Shown here: in pieces, positions 8,784 to 16,783 of the stretch | How positions within the stretch are numbered: position 1 is the first letter of the stretch | Layout of the letters: each line of letters opens with the position of its first letter | Source: Alphaproteobacteria bacterium 32-64-14 | Lineage (GTDB): Bacteria; Pseudomonadota; Alphaproteobacteria; Caulobacterales; Hyphomonadaceae | Direction of reading: 5' to 3' | Length of the DNA stretch: 64,000 nucleotides | NCBI GenBank assembly: GCA_002280725.1 | Contig: NCEM01000009.1 | Coordinates: 125,607-189,606, forward strand | The notes under the pieces: model-generated | What the model saw: only the letters and a program-made list of their open reading frames with translations | The model's database searches: none | What the model was told of the DNA's origin: nothing | Program-made: the position numbers and the translations under genes

Positions 8784-9182
8784 ATGACAAACGCTGGCTT
8801 GCTTGCTGCCGGATTCGCTGGCGCAGCCCTGCTGACTGTCGGCGTCGGCTTCGCCATGAGCAACAACTCCCCCGCGCTGCTTGATAACCGCGCCGCCATC
8901 GCGTCGGCCGATGATGCCCCGCGCGGCATGAGCGAGGCCGATATGGAGGCGCGCATCGCTGATGAACGCGCCGCCGCGAACGCGCGCGCCAACGCCAAGA
9001 TCGCTTGCGAAAAGCGCCGCCAGGAAGCGTCCAACCAGGGCGCCGTTGTCGGCGGCGTGGCCGGCGCCGTGATCGGCAGCAACGTTGCCGGCAAGGGCGC
9101 GAAATCCGAAGGCGGCGTGATCGGCGCCCTCGCTGGCGCCACCGTCGGCCGCGACATCGCCAAGGAAGATCATCGCTGCTGA
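8784..9182 (+). CDS. Glycine-zipper membrane/envelope protein
   Basis: 132 residues. The ATG at 8784 follows AGGAG with a 7-nt spacing, which excludes an in-frame ATG 27 nt upstream. It has an N-terminal hydrophobic segment (about 5-25, a signal anchor or signal peptide), then an Ala/Arg/Glu-rich helix (48-80), then Gly-zipper repeats GAVVGGVAGAVIGSNVAG and GGVIGALAGATVG. This resembles the 17-kDa surface antigen/SlyB-type glycine-zipper family of envelope proteins. The exact function is unknown. It is followed by a strong Rho-independent terminator. Confidence 0.8.
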   Translation: MTNAGLLAAGFAGAALLTVGVGFAMSNNSPALLDNRAAIASADDAPRGMSEADMEARIADERAAANARANAKIACEKRRQEASNQGAVVGGVAGAVIGSNVAGKGAKSEGGVIGALAGATVGRDIAKEDHRC

Positions 9183-9217
9183 TCGCCTCCACAATTCCTC
9201 AACCTCCCCCCGCCTCG

Positions 9218-9252
9218 CGCCGCCCGTCTGATCAGACCGGGCGGCGTTTTTT
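9218..9252 (+). terminator. Rho-independent terminator of the glycine-zipper gene
   Basis: A perfect 9-bp GC stem (CGCCGCCCG at 9218-9226 with CGGGCGGCG at 9238-9246) encloses the self-complementary TCTGATCAGA and is followed by TTTTTT. Confidence 0.9.
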
Positions 9253-9802
9253 ATTCCCGCTCCAGCGGCCAGTTCTCGATGCGGCAGGCCTTTGGCGTCA
9301 TCCAGCCCATCAGCGCGTTCACCACGCCAACCATCTTGCCGGAGAAGGCGGGCTTGCCCGTTTCCACCAGCGCCTTGAGGTTCTGGATGATGAAGGGCCC
9401 GCCCTGCGCCATCGCCTTGCCGGACTTCGTGCCTGCGGGCACATTGGTCGTGATCAGCGAGAACTCCGTGCCTCCCGGCACTTCCTTCAACTCATACGTC
9501 ACGGTTGAGGCCGCCTCACCGGGATAGCCGGTGAACGCCATCGTGTGCGAATAGCGATACGGCGGCGAGAACTCGAGCACGTCGCCGACGACGCTGGCGA
9601 ACTTGCCGTTCGGCGTCACCATCCGCATTTTGCGTCCGGGCTTCAGTCCGTCCTTCGTCTCGCACACCGCGCCAAAGAAGAACGGCAGAACGGCGTCTGT
9701 CTTCACCAGCGTGTTCCACACTGTCTCGATCGGCGCGTTGATCACGACCTTGTAGATCTGCCTGCCGCCGCTTGCGGCGGTCGCCTTGGTGTCCCCGCTC
9801 AT
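9251..9802 (-). CDS. SRPBCC (AHSA1-type) domain protein paired with an ArsR regulator
   Basis: 183 residues. After a short polar N-terminus it has the START-like signature QIYKVVINAPIETVWNTLV and later GDVLEFSPPYRYSHTMAF, typical of AHSA1-like SRPBCC proteins that bind small hydrophobic ligands. The ATG at 9802 lies in an ATGA overlap with the ArsR gene. The pairing of an ArsR repressor with a downstream SRPBCC protein is widespread, but the ligand is usually unknown. A longer in-frame extension upstream overlaps the regulator and is rejected. Confidence 0.85.
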   Translation of the reverse strand: MSGDTKATAASGGRQIYKVVINAPIETVWNTLVKTDAVLPFFFGAVCETKDGLKPGRKMRMVTPNGKFASVVGDVLEFSPPYRYSHTMAFTGYPGEAASTVTYELKEVPGGTEFSLITTNVPAGTKSGKAMAQGGPFIIQNLKALVETGKPAFSGKMVGVVNALMGWMTPKACRIENWPLERE

Positions 9803-10155
9803 TTGCCCGGCCCCTTCTTCGATTTCTGGAAAGCCGCCTCGGCGGCGTACTTGATGCCCGTAACCGTGCGCGCCCAATGCCCTGCGAAGTCATCCAGCCA
9901 GCGGTCGTTGATCATCTGGATCGGCGCCGCGTTGAGATAGAGCCGCCGCACCCGGCCGTCCTTCTCGGAGACGACAAGCCCCGCCTGCTCCAGTACGGCA
10001 ATATGGTTCATCACCGCGATGCGCGTGACATCGAACTCCGCCGCCAGTTCTCCGACGCCAATCCCAGGCCGCACTTTCAACACGTCCATGATCCGCCGCC
10101 GCGTCTCGTGTGCGAGCGCATGAAACACAGCCGTCATGTCGTCGTCAGCGGACAT
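9799..10155 (-). CDS. ArsR-family transcriptional regulator
   Basis: 118 residues with a winged helix-turn-helix. Helices run through VFHALAHETRRRIMDVLK and the recognition region ELAAEFDVTRIAVMNHIAVL, then the wing KDGRVRRLYLN. No metal-binding cysteine pair is present (there is no ELCVCDL motif), so it is more like the SdpR-type ArsR proteins paired with SRPBCC domains than a metalloid sensor. A perfect inverted repeat overlaps its start codon, which implies autorepression. Cotranscribed with the SRPBCC gene. Confidence 0.9.
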   Translation of the reverse strand: MSADDDMTAVFHALAHETRRRIMDVLKVRPGIGVGELAAEFDVTRIAVMNHIAVLEQAGLVVSEKDGRVRRLYLNAAPIQMINDRWLDDFAGHWARTVTGIKYAAEAAFQKSKKGPGK

Positions 10156-10178
10156 GTAATGATATGATTACATGTAAT
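10153..10178. promoter_or_regulatory. Palindromic operator of the ArsR/SRPBCC operon
   Basis: CATGTAAT (10153-10160), a 6-nt spacer GATATG, and ATTACATG (10167-10174) form a perfect 8-bp inverted repeat. The right arm extends into the 12-bp perfect palindrome ATTACATGTAAT (10167-10178). The left arm contains the arsR start codon, so binding would block initiation. This is the expected layout of an autoregulatory ArsR site. Confidence 0.75.
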
Positions 10179-10233
10179 GCGCGGAGTCAACCCGCAGCGT
10201 TGCGCAGCCGCCGCAGGCAGCCCGGACGAACAG

Positions 10234-10776
10234 TCACTTCATGCAGACAAAGCTCGATACGCCATTGCGCGTGAGGAAAGTCAGACGCTCGGGCGCCGTG
10301 CACTTAATGTTGGCCGGTGGCGCCATCGGCGGCGTCCCGCACTTCATCTCCATCGCGCCCGTCACTTCCGTGCGCAGCATGATCTGCGGCGGAGAGCAGC
10401 CTGTGACGGACGGCGTTGGGGCGGGCGGAGGTGTCGGCGTCGGCGGCTTCGGCATTTGCGAGGGACCTCCCGTGACGGGTCGCGCCGGAGTCGGCGGCGG
10501 TGTCGCGGTTGGCGGCTTGGGCATCTGGCTGGGCCCGCCCGTCACGGGCGGTACGGGAGGCGCAGGATGCGCCGGGAACGACGATCCCATTGGCGGCATC
10601 GGCGGCGGCTGCATGCCCGGATTTCCCGGCATCGGCGACATCGGCGGGATCACGGAGCCAGCGCTCGCAACGCCCGTGTCGCCCATCATGTCGTCATAAC
10701 CGCCCGGCGCCATGCCTTCGCAAGCTGCAAGCCCAAGCACGGCAGCCATCGCCGCCGCAGACAGCATCAGCCTCAT
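10234..10776 (-). CDS. Proline-rich lipoprotein
   Basis: 180 residues. The ATG at 10776 is chosen because the AGAGGGG ribosome site abuts the ATG at 10782 but has proper spacing to 10776. Lipoprotein signal peptide with lipobox LAAC (Cys19). The middle is a Pro/Met/Gly-rich low-complexity region with a duplicated block, TGGPSQMPKPPT, separated by TPPP stretches. The C-terminal 60 residues contain Cys residues (VTGCSPP, MKCGTPP, IKCTAP, FVCMK) that may form disulfides in the periplasm. No family is recognised. Confidence 0.75.
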   Translation of the reverse strand: MRLMLSAAAMAAVLGLAACEGMAPGGYDDMMGDTGVASAGSVIPPMSPMPGNPGMQPPPMPPMGSSFPAHPAPPVPPVTGGPSQMPKPPTATPPPTPARPVTGGPSQMPKPPTPTPPPAPTPSVTGCSPPQIMLRTEVTGAMEMKCGTPPMAPPANIKCTAPERLTFLTRNGVSSFVCMK

Positions 10777-10865
10777 CGTCATCCCCTCTTTCCATGTCCC
10801 ATAGGCAGAGGATGCGCTGCAGCAGAAGCGAACGCAAGGCGACGCCGGCGCCCGACGCTGCTACG

Positions 10866-11282
10866 TCAGGCGCCCTTCTTCGCCTTCGCCCGCCGCGCCG
10901 TGCACTTCGGGCAGAGACAGTTCTCCTTGCCGATGAAGGCGTCGAAATAGCTATTGCCGTAGTCGTAGGTGATCTCTTCGCCCGGCAGGATCTTGCGTAG
11001 CGACTTCACCCAGATCCGCCCGCCATAGACATAGATGATCCCATTGGGCGCGCACGAATGGTTCGCATAGCGTCCGACATTCGAGCGTGGCGATCCGTCC
11101 AGCGTGTGTGTCTTGTTGAGGTCGTAGAGATAGCGCGGCTTGCCCGGCATGGCGTCCGCTTCTTCATTCGTGATGATCTTGCCGGTGTACTCGAACACCC
11201 GCACCCCCTTCGGGATCTCCTCCGTGGCGAAGAGACCAAGGCCGGTCGTTGCGCGGCCGATGCGGAAGGGATGTTTGGGCAT
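10866..11282 (-). CDS. SET-domain protein-lysine methyltransferase
   Basis: 138 residues, about the size of a minimal SET domain. Characteristic motifs are GLGLFATEEIPKG (14-26), the S-adenosylmethionine/pseudoknot motif RYANHSCAPN (71-80), ITYDYG (104-109) with the catalytic tyrosine, and a post-SET-like Cys cluster CLCPKC (122-127). A Lys/Arg-rich tail follows. This set of motifs predicts a protein-lysine methyltransferase, but the bacterial substrate is unknown. The ATG at 11282 begins MPKHPFRIG; in-frame sequence upstream has no SET similarity. The gene is divergent from uvrA. Confidence 0.88.
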   Translation of the reverse strand: MPKHPFRIGRATTGLGLFATEEIPKGVRVFEYTGKIITNEEADAMPGKPRYLYDLNKTHTLDGSPRSNVGRYANHSCAPNGIIYVYGGRIWVKSLRKILPGEEITYDYGNSYFDAFIGKENCLCPKCTARRAKAKKGA

Positions 11283-11428
11283 GGAGGAGGCCCTACCTGC
11301 GGATTCGCCTGCTTTCAATTCCGGCAATCGCCACGCCCGCCCCGTTTCAGCTTCTGCTGCGTTCTCTGGCCGCTGCTGCCACTCCCCCGGCAGCAAGCCG
11401 CTGCAGGAACCGTGGACGAAGCGCCGCT

Positions 11429-11443
11429 GTTCCTTTTTCGTTC
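11429..11443. promoter_or_regulatory. LexA (SOS) box upstream of uvrA
   Basis: GTTCCTTTTTCGTTC is an exact GTTC-N7-GTTC operator 69 nt before the uvrA start, within the SET/uvrA divergent region. Confidence 0.87.
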
Positions 11444-11512
11444 TTTCACGTGTAATCGACTCACCGCACCCCTATCTGGCAAGAAACGCTGAACCCAGCC
11501 TCCCGGTAGAAC

Positions 11513-14464
11513 ATGTCATCCGAACCTAACGCCATCCGCGTGCGCGGCGCCCGCGAGCACAATCTCAAGAACGTGGATGTCGACATCCCGCGCAACCAGC
11601 TCGTGGTCATCACGGGCCTGTCGGGGTCCGGCAAATCCTCCCTGGCGTTCGACACGATCTACGCCGAGGGCCAGCGCCGCTATGTCGAGTCGCTCTCGGC
11701 CTACGCCCGCCAGTTCCTCGAACTGATGCAGAAGCCGGATGTGGAGCGGATCGAAGGCCTCTCCCCCGCCATCTCGATCGAGCAGAAGACCACCTCCCGC
11801 AACCCGCGCTCCACGGTCGGCACGGTCACCGAAGTCTACGACTACATGCGCCTGCTGTGGGCGCGCGTCGGCGTTCCCTATTCGCCCGCCACCGGCCTCC
11901 CCATCGAAAGCCAGACCGTCAGCCAGATGGTCGACAAGACGATGGCCTTCGGCGACGGCGCCAAGTTCCACCTGCTCGCGCCCATGATCCGCGGCCGCAA
12001 GGGCGAATACCGCAAGGAGTTCGCAGACCTGCTGAAGCGCGGCTTTGCCCGCGTGAAGGTCGATGGCGAGTACTACGAACTGGAAGACCCGCCCAAGCTC
12101 GACAAGAAGCTGAAGCACGACATCGACGTAGTGGTGGATCGCATCGTCATCCGCGCCGGCCTCGAACAGCGCTTGGCCGAAAGCTTCGAAGCCGCGCTCG
12201 GCCTCGCAGACGGCATCGCCGTCGCCGAGTTCGCAGACAAGGATCCGGAAACGAAGGAGCCCAAGCGCATCACCTTCTCCGCCAAGTTCGCCTGCCCCGT
12301 CTCCGGCTTCACCATCCCGGAGATCGAGCCGCGCCTGTTCTCGTTCAACAACCCCTTCGGCGCCTGCCCCGCCTGCGACGGCCTCGGCGAGCAGCTGAAG
12401 ATCGACCCGAACCTCGTCGTCCCCGAAACCGACAAGGCGCTCGGCGATGGCGCCATCGCGCCGTGGGGCAAGTCGGCCTCCCCGCTTCAGGAACAGACGC
12501 TCAAGGCGCTCGCAAAGAAGTACAAGTTCTCGCTCACGGTTCCCTGGAACAAGCTGCCGGAGGCCGTGCACGACATCATCCTGAATGGCACGGGCGAGGA
12601 AGAAGTCGATTTCGTCTTCGACGACGGCGTCCGCCGCTACGAAGTGACGAAACCGTTCGAAGGCGTCGTCGGCAATCTTGAGCGCCGTTTCCGCGAAACC
12701 GACAGCGCCTGGATGCGCGAGGAAATAGGCCGCTACCAGTCCGCCGCGCCCTGCCCCACCTGCATGGGCGAACGCCTGCGCCCCGAAGCGCTCAGCGTGA
12801 AGATCAACAACTTCACCATCTCCAACGCCACGCACCTGTCGATCCGCCTCGCGCGCGACTGGTTCGAGGCGCTGCCCAAGAAGCTGACGAAAAAGCAGAA
12901 CGAGATCGCGACCCGCATCCTCAAGGAAATCCGCGATCGTCTGCAATTCCTCAACGATGTCGGCCTCGACTATCTCTCGCTCTCGCGCGCCTCGGGCACG
13001 CTGTCCGGCGGCGAAAGCCAACGCATCCGCCTTGCTTCGCAGATAGGCTCGGGTCTCTCCGGCGTCCTCTACGTGCTCGACGAACCTTCCATCGGCCTGC
13101 ACCAGCGCGACAACGAACGCCTGCTCGGCACGCTCAAGCGCCTTCGCGATCTCGGCAACTCCGTCATTGTGGTGGAACACGATGAGGATGCGATCCTCAC
13201 CGCCGACCACGTCATCGACATGGGCCCCCGCGCGGGCGTCAACGGCGGCGAAGTCATCGGCTTCGGCTCGGCTGAAGACTTGATGGCCAACGAACGCTCC
13301 ATCACAGGCAAGTACCTCTCCGGCGAGGAAGAGATCGCCATCCCCGAAAAACGCCGCTGGGCTGACAAGAAGAAGATGATCCGCGTCATCGGCGCGACGG
13401 GCAACAACCTCAAGAACGTCACCGCCGAAATCCCGCTCGGCGTCTTCACGTGCGTCACCGGCGTGTCCGGCGGCGGCAAGTCCACGCTCATCATCGAGAC
13501 GCTCTACAAGGCCCTCGCCCGTCGCCTCAACGGCGCCAGCGATGGCCCCGCGCCGCACCAGAAGATCGAAGGCATCGAACACCTCGACAAGATCATCGAC
13601 ATCGACCAGTCGCCCATCGGCCGCACGCCGCGCTCCAACCCCGCGACCTACACCGGCGCCTTCGGCCCGATCCGCGACTGGTACACCGGCCTCCCCGAAG
13701 CCAAGGCGCGCGGCTATCAGGCCGGCCGCTTCTCCTTCAACGTGAAGGGCGGCCGCTGCGAGGCGTGCCAGGGCGATGGTGTCGTCAAGATCGAGATGCA
13801 CTTCCTGCCCGACGTCTACGTCACCTGTGATGTCTGCAAGGGCAAGCGCTACAACCGCGAAACGCTCGAAGTGCTCTACAAGGGCAAGTCGATCGCAGAC
13901 GTGCTGGATCTCACCGTCGAGGAAGCCCGCGTTTTCTTCGGCGCCGTCCCCGGCATCCGCGGCAAGATGGAAACGCTCTGCCGCGTCGGCCTCGGCTATG
14001 TGAAGGTCGGCCAGCAGGCCACGACGCTCTCGGGCGGCGAAGCCCAGCGCGTCAAACTCGCCAAGGAACTGTCCAAGCGCGCCACCGGCCGCACCATGTA
14101 CATCCTCGACGAGCCCACCACCGGCCTCCACTTCGATGACACACGCACGCTGATGGAAGTGCTGCAGGAGTTGGTCGACGCCGGCAACACCGTGGTCGTC
14201 ATCGAGCACAACCTCGACGTCATCAAGGTCGCCGACTGGATCATCGACATGGGCCCCGACGGCGGCGATGGCGGCGGCCAGCTCGTCGCAGTCGGGACGC
14301 CGGAGGACGTTGCAAAGAACAAGGCCAGCCACACCGGCCGCTTCCTCGTCGAAACCTTCAAGCGCCAGGAAGAGCGCCGTGCGCGTCAGGCCAAGCGCGC
14401 GAAGACTGCGCCCGCCAAGGCCGCAGCGAAGGCAAAGAAAACGACGCGGCAGGCGGCCGAGTAG
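11513..14464 (+). CDS. uvrA: Excinuclease ABC subunit A
   Basis: 983 residues, full length. Damage-recognition ATPase of nucleotide excision repair, acting with UvrB. The first ABC module has Walker [13 protein letters not shown] (35-46) and the signature [12 protein letters not shown]. The second has [11 protein letters not shown] and [12 protein letters not shown]. The conserved UvrA segment [18 protein letters not shown] and the second zinc module (CEACQGDG...[10 protein letters not shown]) are present. The first zinc module reads CPVS...CPAC rather than CPxC...CPxC. A Lys/Ala-rich tail follows the last ATPase motif. The LexA box upstream predicts SOS induction. Confidence 0.98.
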   Translation: MSSEPNAIRVRGAREHNLKNVDVDIPRNQLVVITGLSGSGKSSLAFDTIYAEGQRRYVESLSAYARQFLELMQKPDVERIEGLSPAISIEQKTTSRNPRSTVGTVTEVYDYMRLLWARVGVPYSPATGLPIESQTVSQMVDKTMAFGDGAKFHLLAPMIRGRKGEYRKEFADLLKRGFARVKVDGEYYELEDPPKLDKKLKHDIDVVVDRIVIRAGLEQRLAESFEAALGLADGIAVAEFADKDPETKEPKRITFSAKFACPVSGFTIPEIEPRLFSFNNPFGACPACDGLGEQLKIDPNLVVPETDKALGDGAIAPWGKSASPLQEQTLKALAKKYKFSLTVPWNKLPEAVHDIILNGTGEEEVDFVFDDGVRRYEVTKPFEGVVGNLERRFRETDSAWMREEIGRYQSAAPCPTCMGERLRPEALSVKINNFTISNATHLSIRLARDWFEALPKKLTKKQNEIATRILKEIRDRLQFLNDVGLDYLSLSRASGTLSGGESQRIRLASQIGSGLSGVLYVLDEPSIGLHQRDNERLLGTLKRLRDLGNSVIVVEHDEDAILTADHVIDMGPRAGVNGGEVIGFGSAEDLMANERSITGKYLSGEEEIAIPEKRRWADKKKMIRVIGATGNNLKNVTAEIPLGVFTCVTGVSGGGKSTLIIETLYKALARRLNGASDGPAPHQKIEGIEHLDKIIDIDQSPIGRTPRSNPATYTGAFGPIRDWYTGLPEAKARGYQAGRFSFNVKGGRCEACQGDGVVKIEMHFLPDVYVTCDVCKGKRYNRETLEVLYKGKSIADVLDLTVEEARVFFGAVPGIRGKMETLCRVGLGYVKVGQQATTLSGGEAQRVKLAKELSKRATGRTMYILDEPTTGLHFDDTRTLMEVLQELVDAGNTVVVIEHNLDVIKVADWIIDMGPDGGDGGGQLVAVGTPEDVAKNKASHTGRFLVETFKRQEERRARQAKRAKTAPAKAAAKAKKTTRQAAE

Positions 14465-14485
14465 GCAGACGCGCAGCCGAAACAC

Positions 14486-14600
14486 GCCTCGTCCTTCGAC
14501 AGGCTCAAGGATGAGGCTTGGTGGTTGTTGTGCCTAGCTATGGGCGCGCAATCGCGGACAGGCCTCATCCTTGCCTGTCGAAGGACGAGGCCGTGCTTAC
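14486..14600. repeat. Intergenic inverted repeat, family A (copies 1a and 1b)
   Basis: Two copies in opposite orientation: GCCTCGTCCTTCGACAGGCT... (14486-14517) and GGCCTCATCCTTGCCTGTCG... (14561-14600), the second continuing GGACGAGGCCGTGCT. Near-identical units occur at 23902, 25680 and 26612. The pair can fold into a long hairpin just after uvrA. Confidence 0.85.
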
Positions 14601-14624
14601 CGGCCTCACCCAAGCCACCCCTGA

Positions 14625-15509
14625 CTACTTCGCCACAAAATCCGCAGGCCGCAGGCCTTTGTAGAGAATGGCGCCCAGCGCGATCGAGGGAATGCCTCCC
14701 ATCGCCAGCACGAACCCGACCAGTGCGTTGGTGGCCACCAGCGTCACCATGCCCGGCGCCGCCTCCAGCACGCCCAGCCGCAGGGACTCGAGAATGTTGC
14801 CAAGGAAAAACACAGGCAGCGCGGTGAGGATCAGGGCCCCCAGCGCGCGCCACATGTTCCCGCGCGACCACGCCCATGTCTGAAAGATGACCACGCGCCG
14901 CTCGCCGATCGTGGCCGCGTTCACCATCACCAGCTTCACCGAAATGTAGACCGCCAGCGCCATCACCAGGATCGCGAACAGCACGAAGGCCAGCACGCCC
15001 GTCGGCCCAAGCGCTGCTTCCAGAGCCGCGCTCATCGCCTCGGGATCGTTCAACAGGATGTCCAGCTGCTCCGGGCTGCTGGCCAGCCGCGACAGCACCA
15101 CGCCCGTCATCACGAAGAAGAACAGCCCGCCCAGCGGCAGAAGCAGGCACATCAGCGCCAGCGCCACGGCCAGCAGGCGCACCTCGTCCGCGCCAAAGGC
15201 CAGACCCGTGGGGCCGATGAATTCGTCGCGGATCGCCTTGCGCAGCACCACAGCCGTGAACAGCATGCTCGCCACCATCGCCGGCAGCATCGCGATCACA
15301 TCCCATAGGGTCACCGCCAGCATAGATTGCGTGGCGTTGGTCGGACGCACCGCAAGCACCAGCGCCACGCCCGCCTGCGACAGCACGGCTGTAATGGCCG
15401 CCGCCGCCAACAGAAGCCGCCAGTTGGCGTTCATGAAACGCCACGCAAGCGTGAAGCACTCGATGACCGGAACTTTCCCCGCCGTCTCCGGTCTCATCGT
15501 TTCCGGCAT
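14625..15509 (-). CDS. Multi-pass integral membrane protein of unknown function
   Basis: 294 residues with about six hydrophobic segments: near 32-53, 68-90, 110-135, 170-195, 218-240 and 255-280. The start ATG at 15509 follows AGGAGAG. The N-terminus KVPVIECFTLAWRFMNANWRLLL and the segment RGNMWRALGALILTALPVFF are reminiscent of uncharacterised membrane proteins with repeated halves. I do not recognise a specific family. It is not obviously linked to its neighbours. Confidence 0.7.
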   Translation of the reverse strand: MPETMRPETAGKVPVIECFTLAWRFMNANWRLLLAAAAITAVLSQAGVALVLAVRPTNATQSMLAVTLWDVIAMLPAMVASMLFTAVVLRKAIRDEFIGPTGLAFGADEVRLLAVALALMCLLLPLGGLFFFVMTGVVLSRLASSPEQLDILLNDPEAMSAALEAALGPTGVLAFVLFAILVMALAVYISVKLVMVNAATIGERRVVIFQTWAWSRGNMWRALGALILTALPVFFLGNILESLRLGVLEAAPGMVTLVATNALVGFVLAMGGIPSIALGAILYKGLRPADFVAK

Positions 15510-15593
15510 GCAGCTCTCCTGAACGAGCCCCGCAATAGAGCACGTTCGGCGGCGATGGAAGCCGCAGACTGCCCCGAAGGCGCAGGTTCAGGC

Positions 15594-16730
15594 TTAACGG
15601 CCCAGCGCGAATTCGAATGTCAGGATGTGTGTTTCCGGCATGCGGCAGGCTGGCGGCTGCGCGCCTCCGTCGATCCGCCACCGCCAGGTGCTGATCACGT
15701 CCTGCACGGCTTCCGCGACGCCATCGTGCGGCGCCGACACCAGCAGGCGCGGTTCGGAGAATGTGCCCCCCGGTTCCACGTTCAGCGCATACACAACCAC
15801 GCCGCCAAAATCCTTGAACCGGTTGTTGAACGGAAAGCCCGGCTGCTTGAACGTCCGCGCAAGGGATATCCGGCATCGCGGCAGCGACACATCCCCCGGC
15901 GCTGGATACAACAACTCGCCGATCGCCTTGCGGTTGGCGCCGCTGGTGTTGCGCCGGTCCGGCGTCGCGCGCTGCCTTGATCCCAGCGCGCTGTACATCG
16001 CATCGCCCCACGCCGCCGCCGAAAAGTACTCCGACGCCAGCCTGTCGCGGATCGATCCGTCCGGCGTCACCGCGATCAGGTCGTGCAACTCTTCCACGAT
16101 GTCATACGTTGCGTTGTACGCCTCCGGAGTCTTTGCGCGCATGAAGGCCGCCGCCGCCATGCCGCGCCGCATCTCGAACCGCGCGGGCGATTGCCCGGCG
16201 CCCAGTTCGTCGATGAAACGGATCGCCAGTTCGGCCGAAAGGCTCGCCTGCGCCCAATCGCCCGCGCGCCAGGCCTCTACATGCAACACCTGCGCCGCCC
16301 GTGCCGAAATCAGGTCGCGCCCGCTTGTCGCCGCACGCGCGTTCAACGCCGCCACCAGCTTCGCGCGCGAGTTCGGGCTCGCTGCCGCCGCCAGCCCCGC
16401 CCACTCCATCAACACACGCGACACAGCCGGGCTCGTATCCGGATGCGGCAGCCCCTGCCCCTGCTCGACAAGAAACTTCGCATAGACCAGCGCCGCCGAC
16501 GGCTCGTCCGCCAGCATGGCGATCCACCCGAACTCGCGCGCAATGTCGGCCGCGTCGGGCGACGCCCGATCCACCTCAGGCCACGTCTCCGCCGCCGCCA
16601 GAACAGCGCCCCGGAAATCGCCCGCCTCCACGGCAGAGTTGAACGAGCGAATGTCCGCATGCGCCGGATCAGCCAGGCATGTCCCCGACATGCACGCCAG
16701 TGCAGCGATTGTTGCGATCGTCCCGCGCAT
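15594..16730 (-). CDS. Secreted TonB-C-like repeat protein, copy 2 of tandem pair
   Basis: 378 residues from the ATG at 16730 (GGAGA upstream). It has a signal peptide with likely cleavage near LADPAHA. The N-terminal two thirds are alpha-helical TPR-like repeats starting ADIRSFNSAVEAGDFRGAV. The C-terminal part, with KDFGGVVVYALNVEPGGTFSE followed by AVQDVISTWRW, resembles a TonB C-terminal (energy-transducer) domain, but there is no proline-rich periplasmic spacer. It shares the same domain order and clear similarity with the adjacent upstream gene, so this is a tandem duplication that has diverged. Function unknown; probably periplasmic. Confidence 0.75.
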   Translation of the reverse strand: MRGTIATIAALACMSGTCLADPAHADIRSFNSAVEAGDFRGAVLAAAETWPEVDRASPDAADIAREFGWIAMLADEPSAALVYAKFLVEQGQGLPHPDTSPAVSRVLMEWAGLAAAASPNSRAKLVAALNARAATSGRDLISARAAQVLHVEAWRAGDWAQASLSAELAIRFIDELGAGQSPARFEMRRGMAAAAFMRAKTPEAYNATYDIVEELHDLIAVTPDGSIRDRLASEYFSAAAWGDAMYSALGSRQRATPDRRNTSGANRKAIGELLYPAPGDVSLPRCRISLARTFKQPGFPFNNRFKDFGGVVVYALNVEPGGTFSEPRLLVSAPHDGVAEAVQDVISTWRWRIDGGAQPPACRMPETHILTFEFALGR

Positions 16731-16783
16731 TGCGTCTCCGTAGCCCTGCCCGCGATTCCCATGCAGCCGCGGCGAAATGATGG

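Noticed and set aside
11516..14485. A 989-codon open frame antisense to the whole of uvrA
   Set aside because: It is codon-aligned with uvrA, so its stops would correspond to TTA, CTA and TCA codons, which are rare at this GC content. The translation has no recognisable domain. It is a composition effect.
14465..14624. CRISPR-like repeat after uvrA
   Set aside because: Only two inverted units and no regular spacers; it matches the dispersed family A intergenic repeat.
14386..16011. 541-codon minus-strand frame over the membrane protein and the first TonB-C-like paralog
   Set aside because: Out of frame with two well-supported genes on the same strand; Gly/Arg-rich without hydrophobic pattern.
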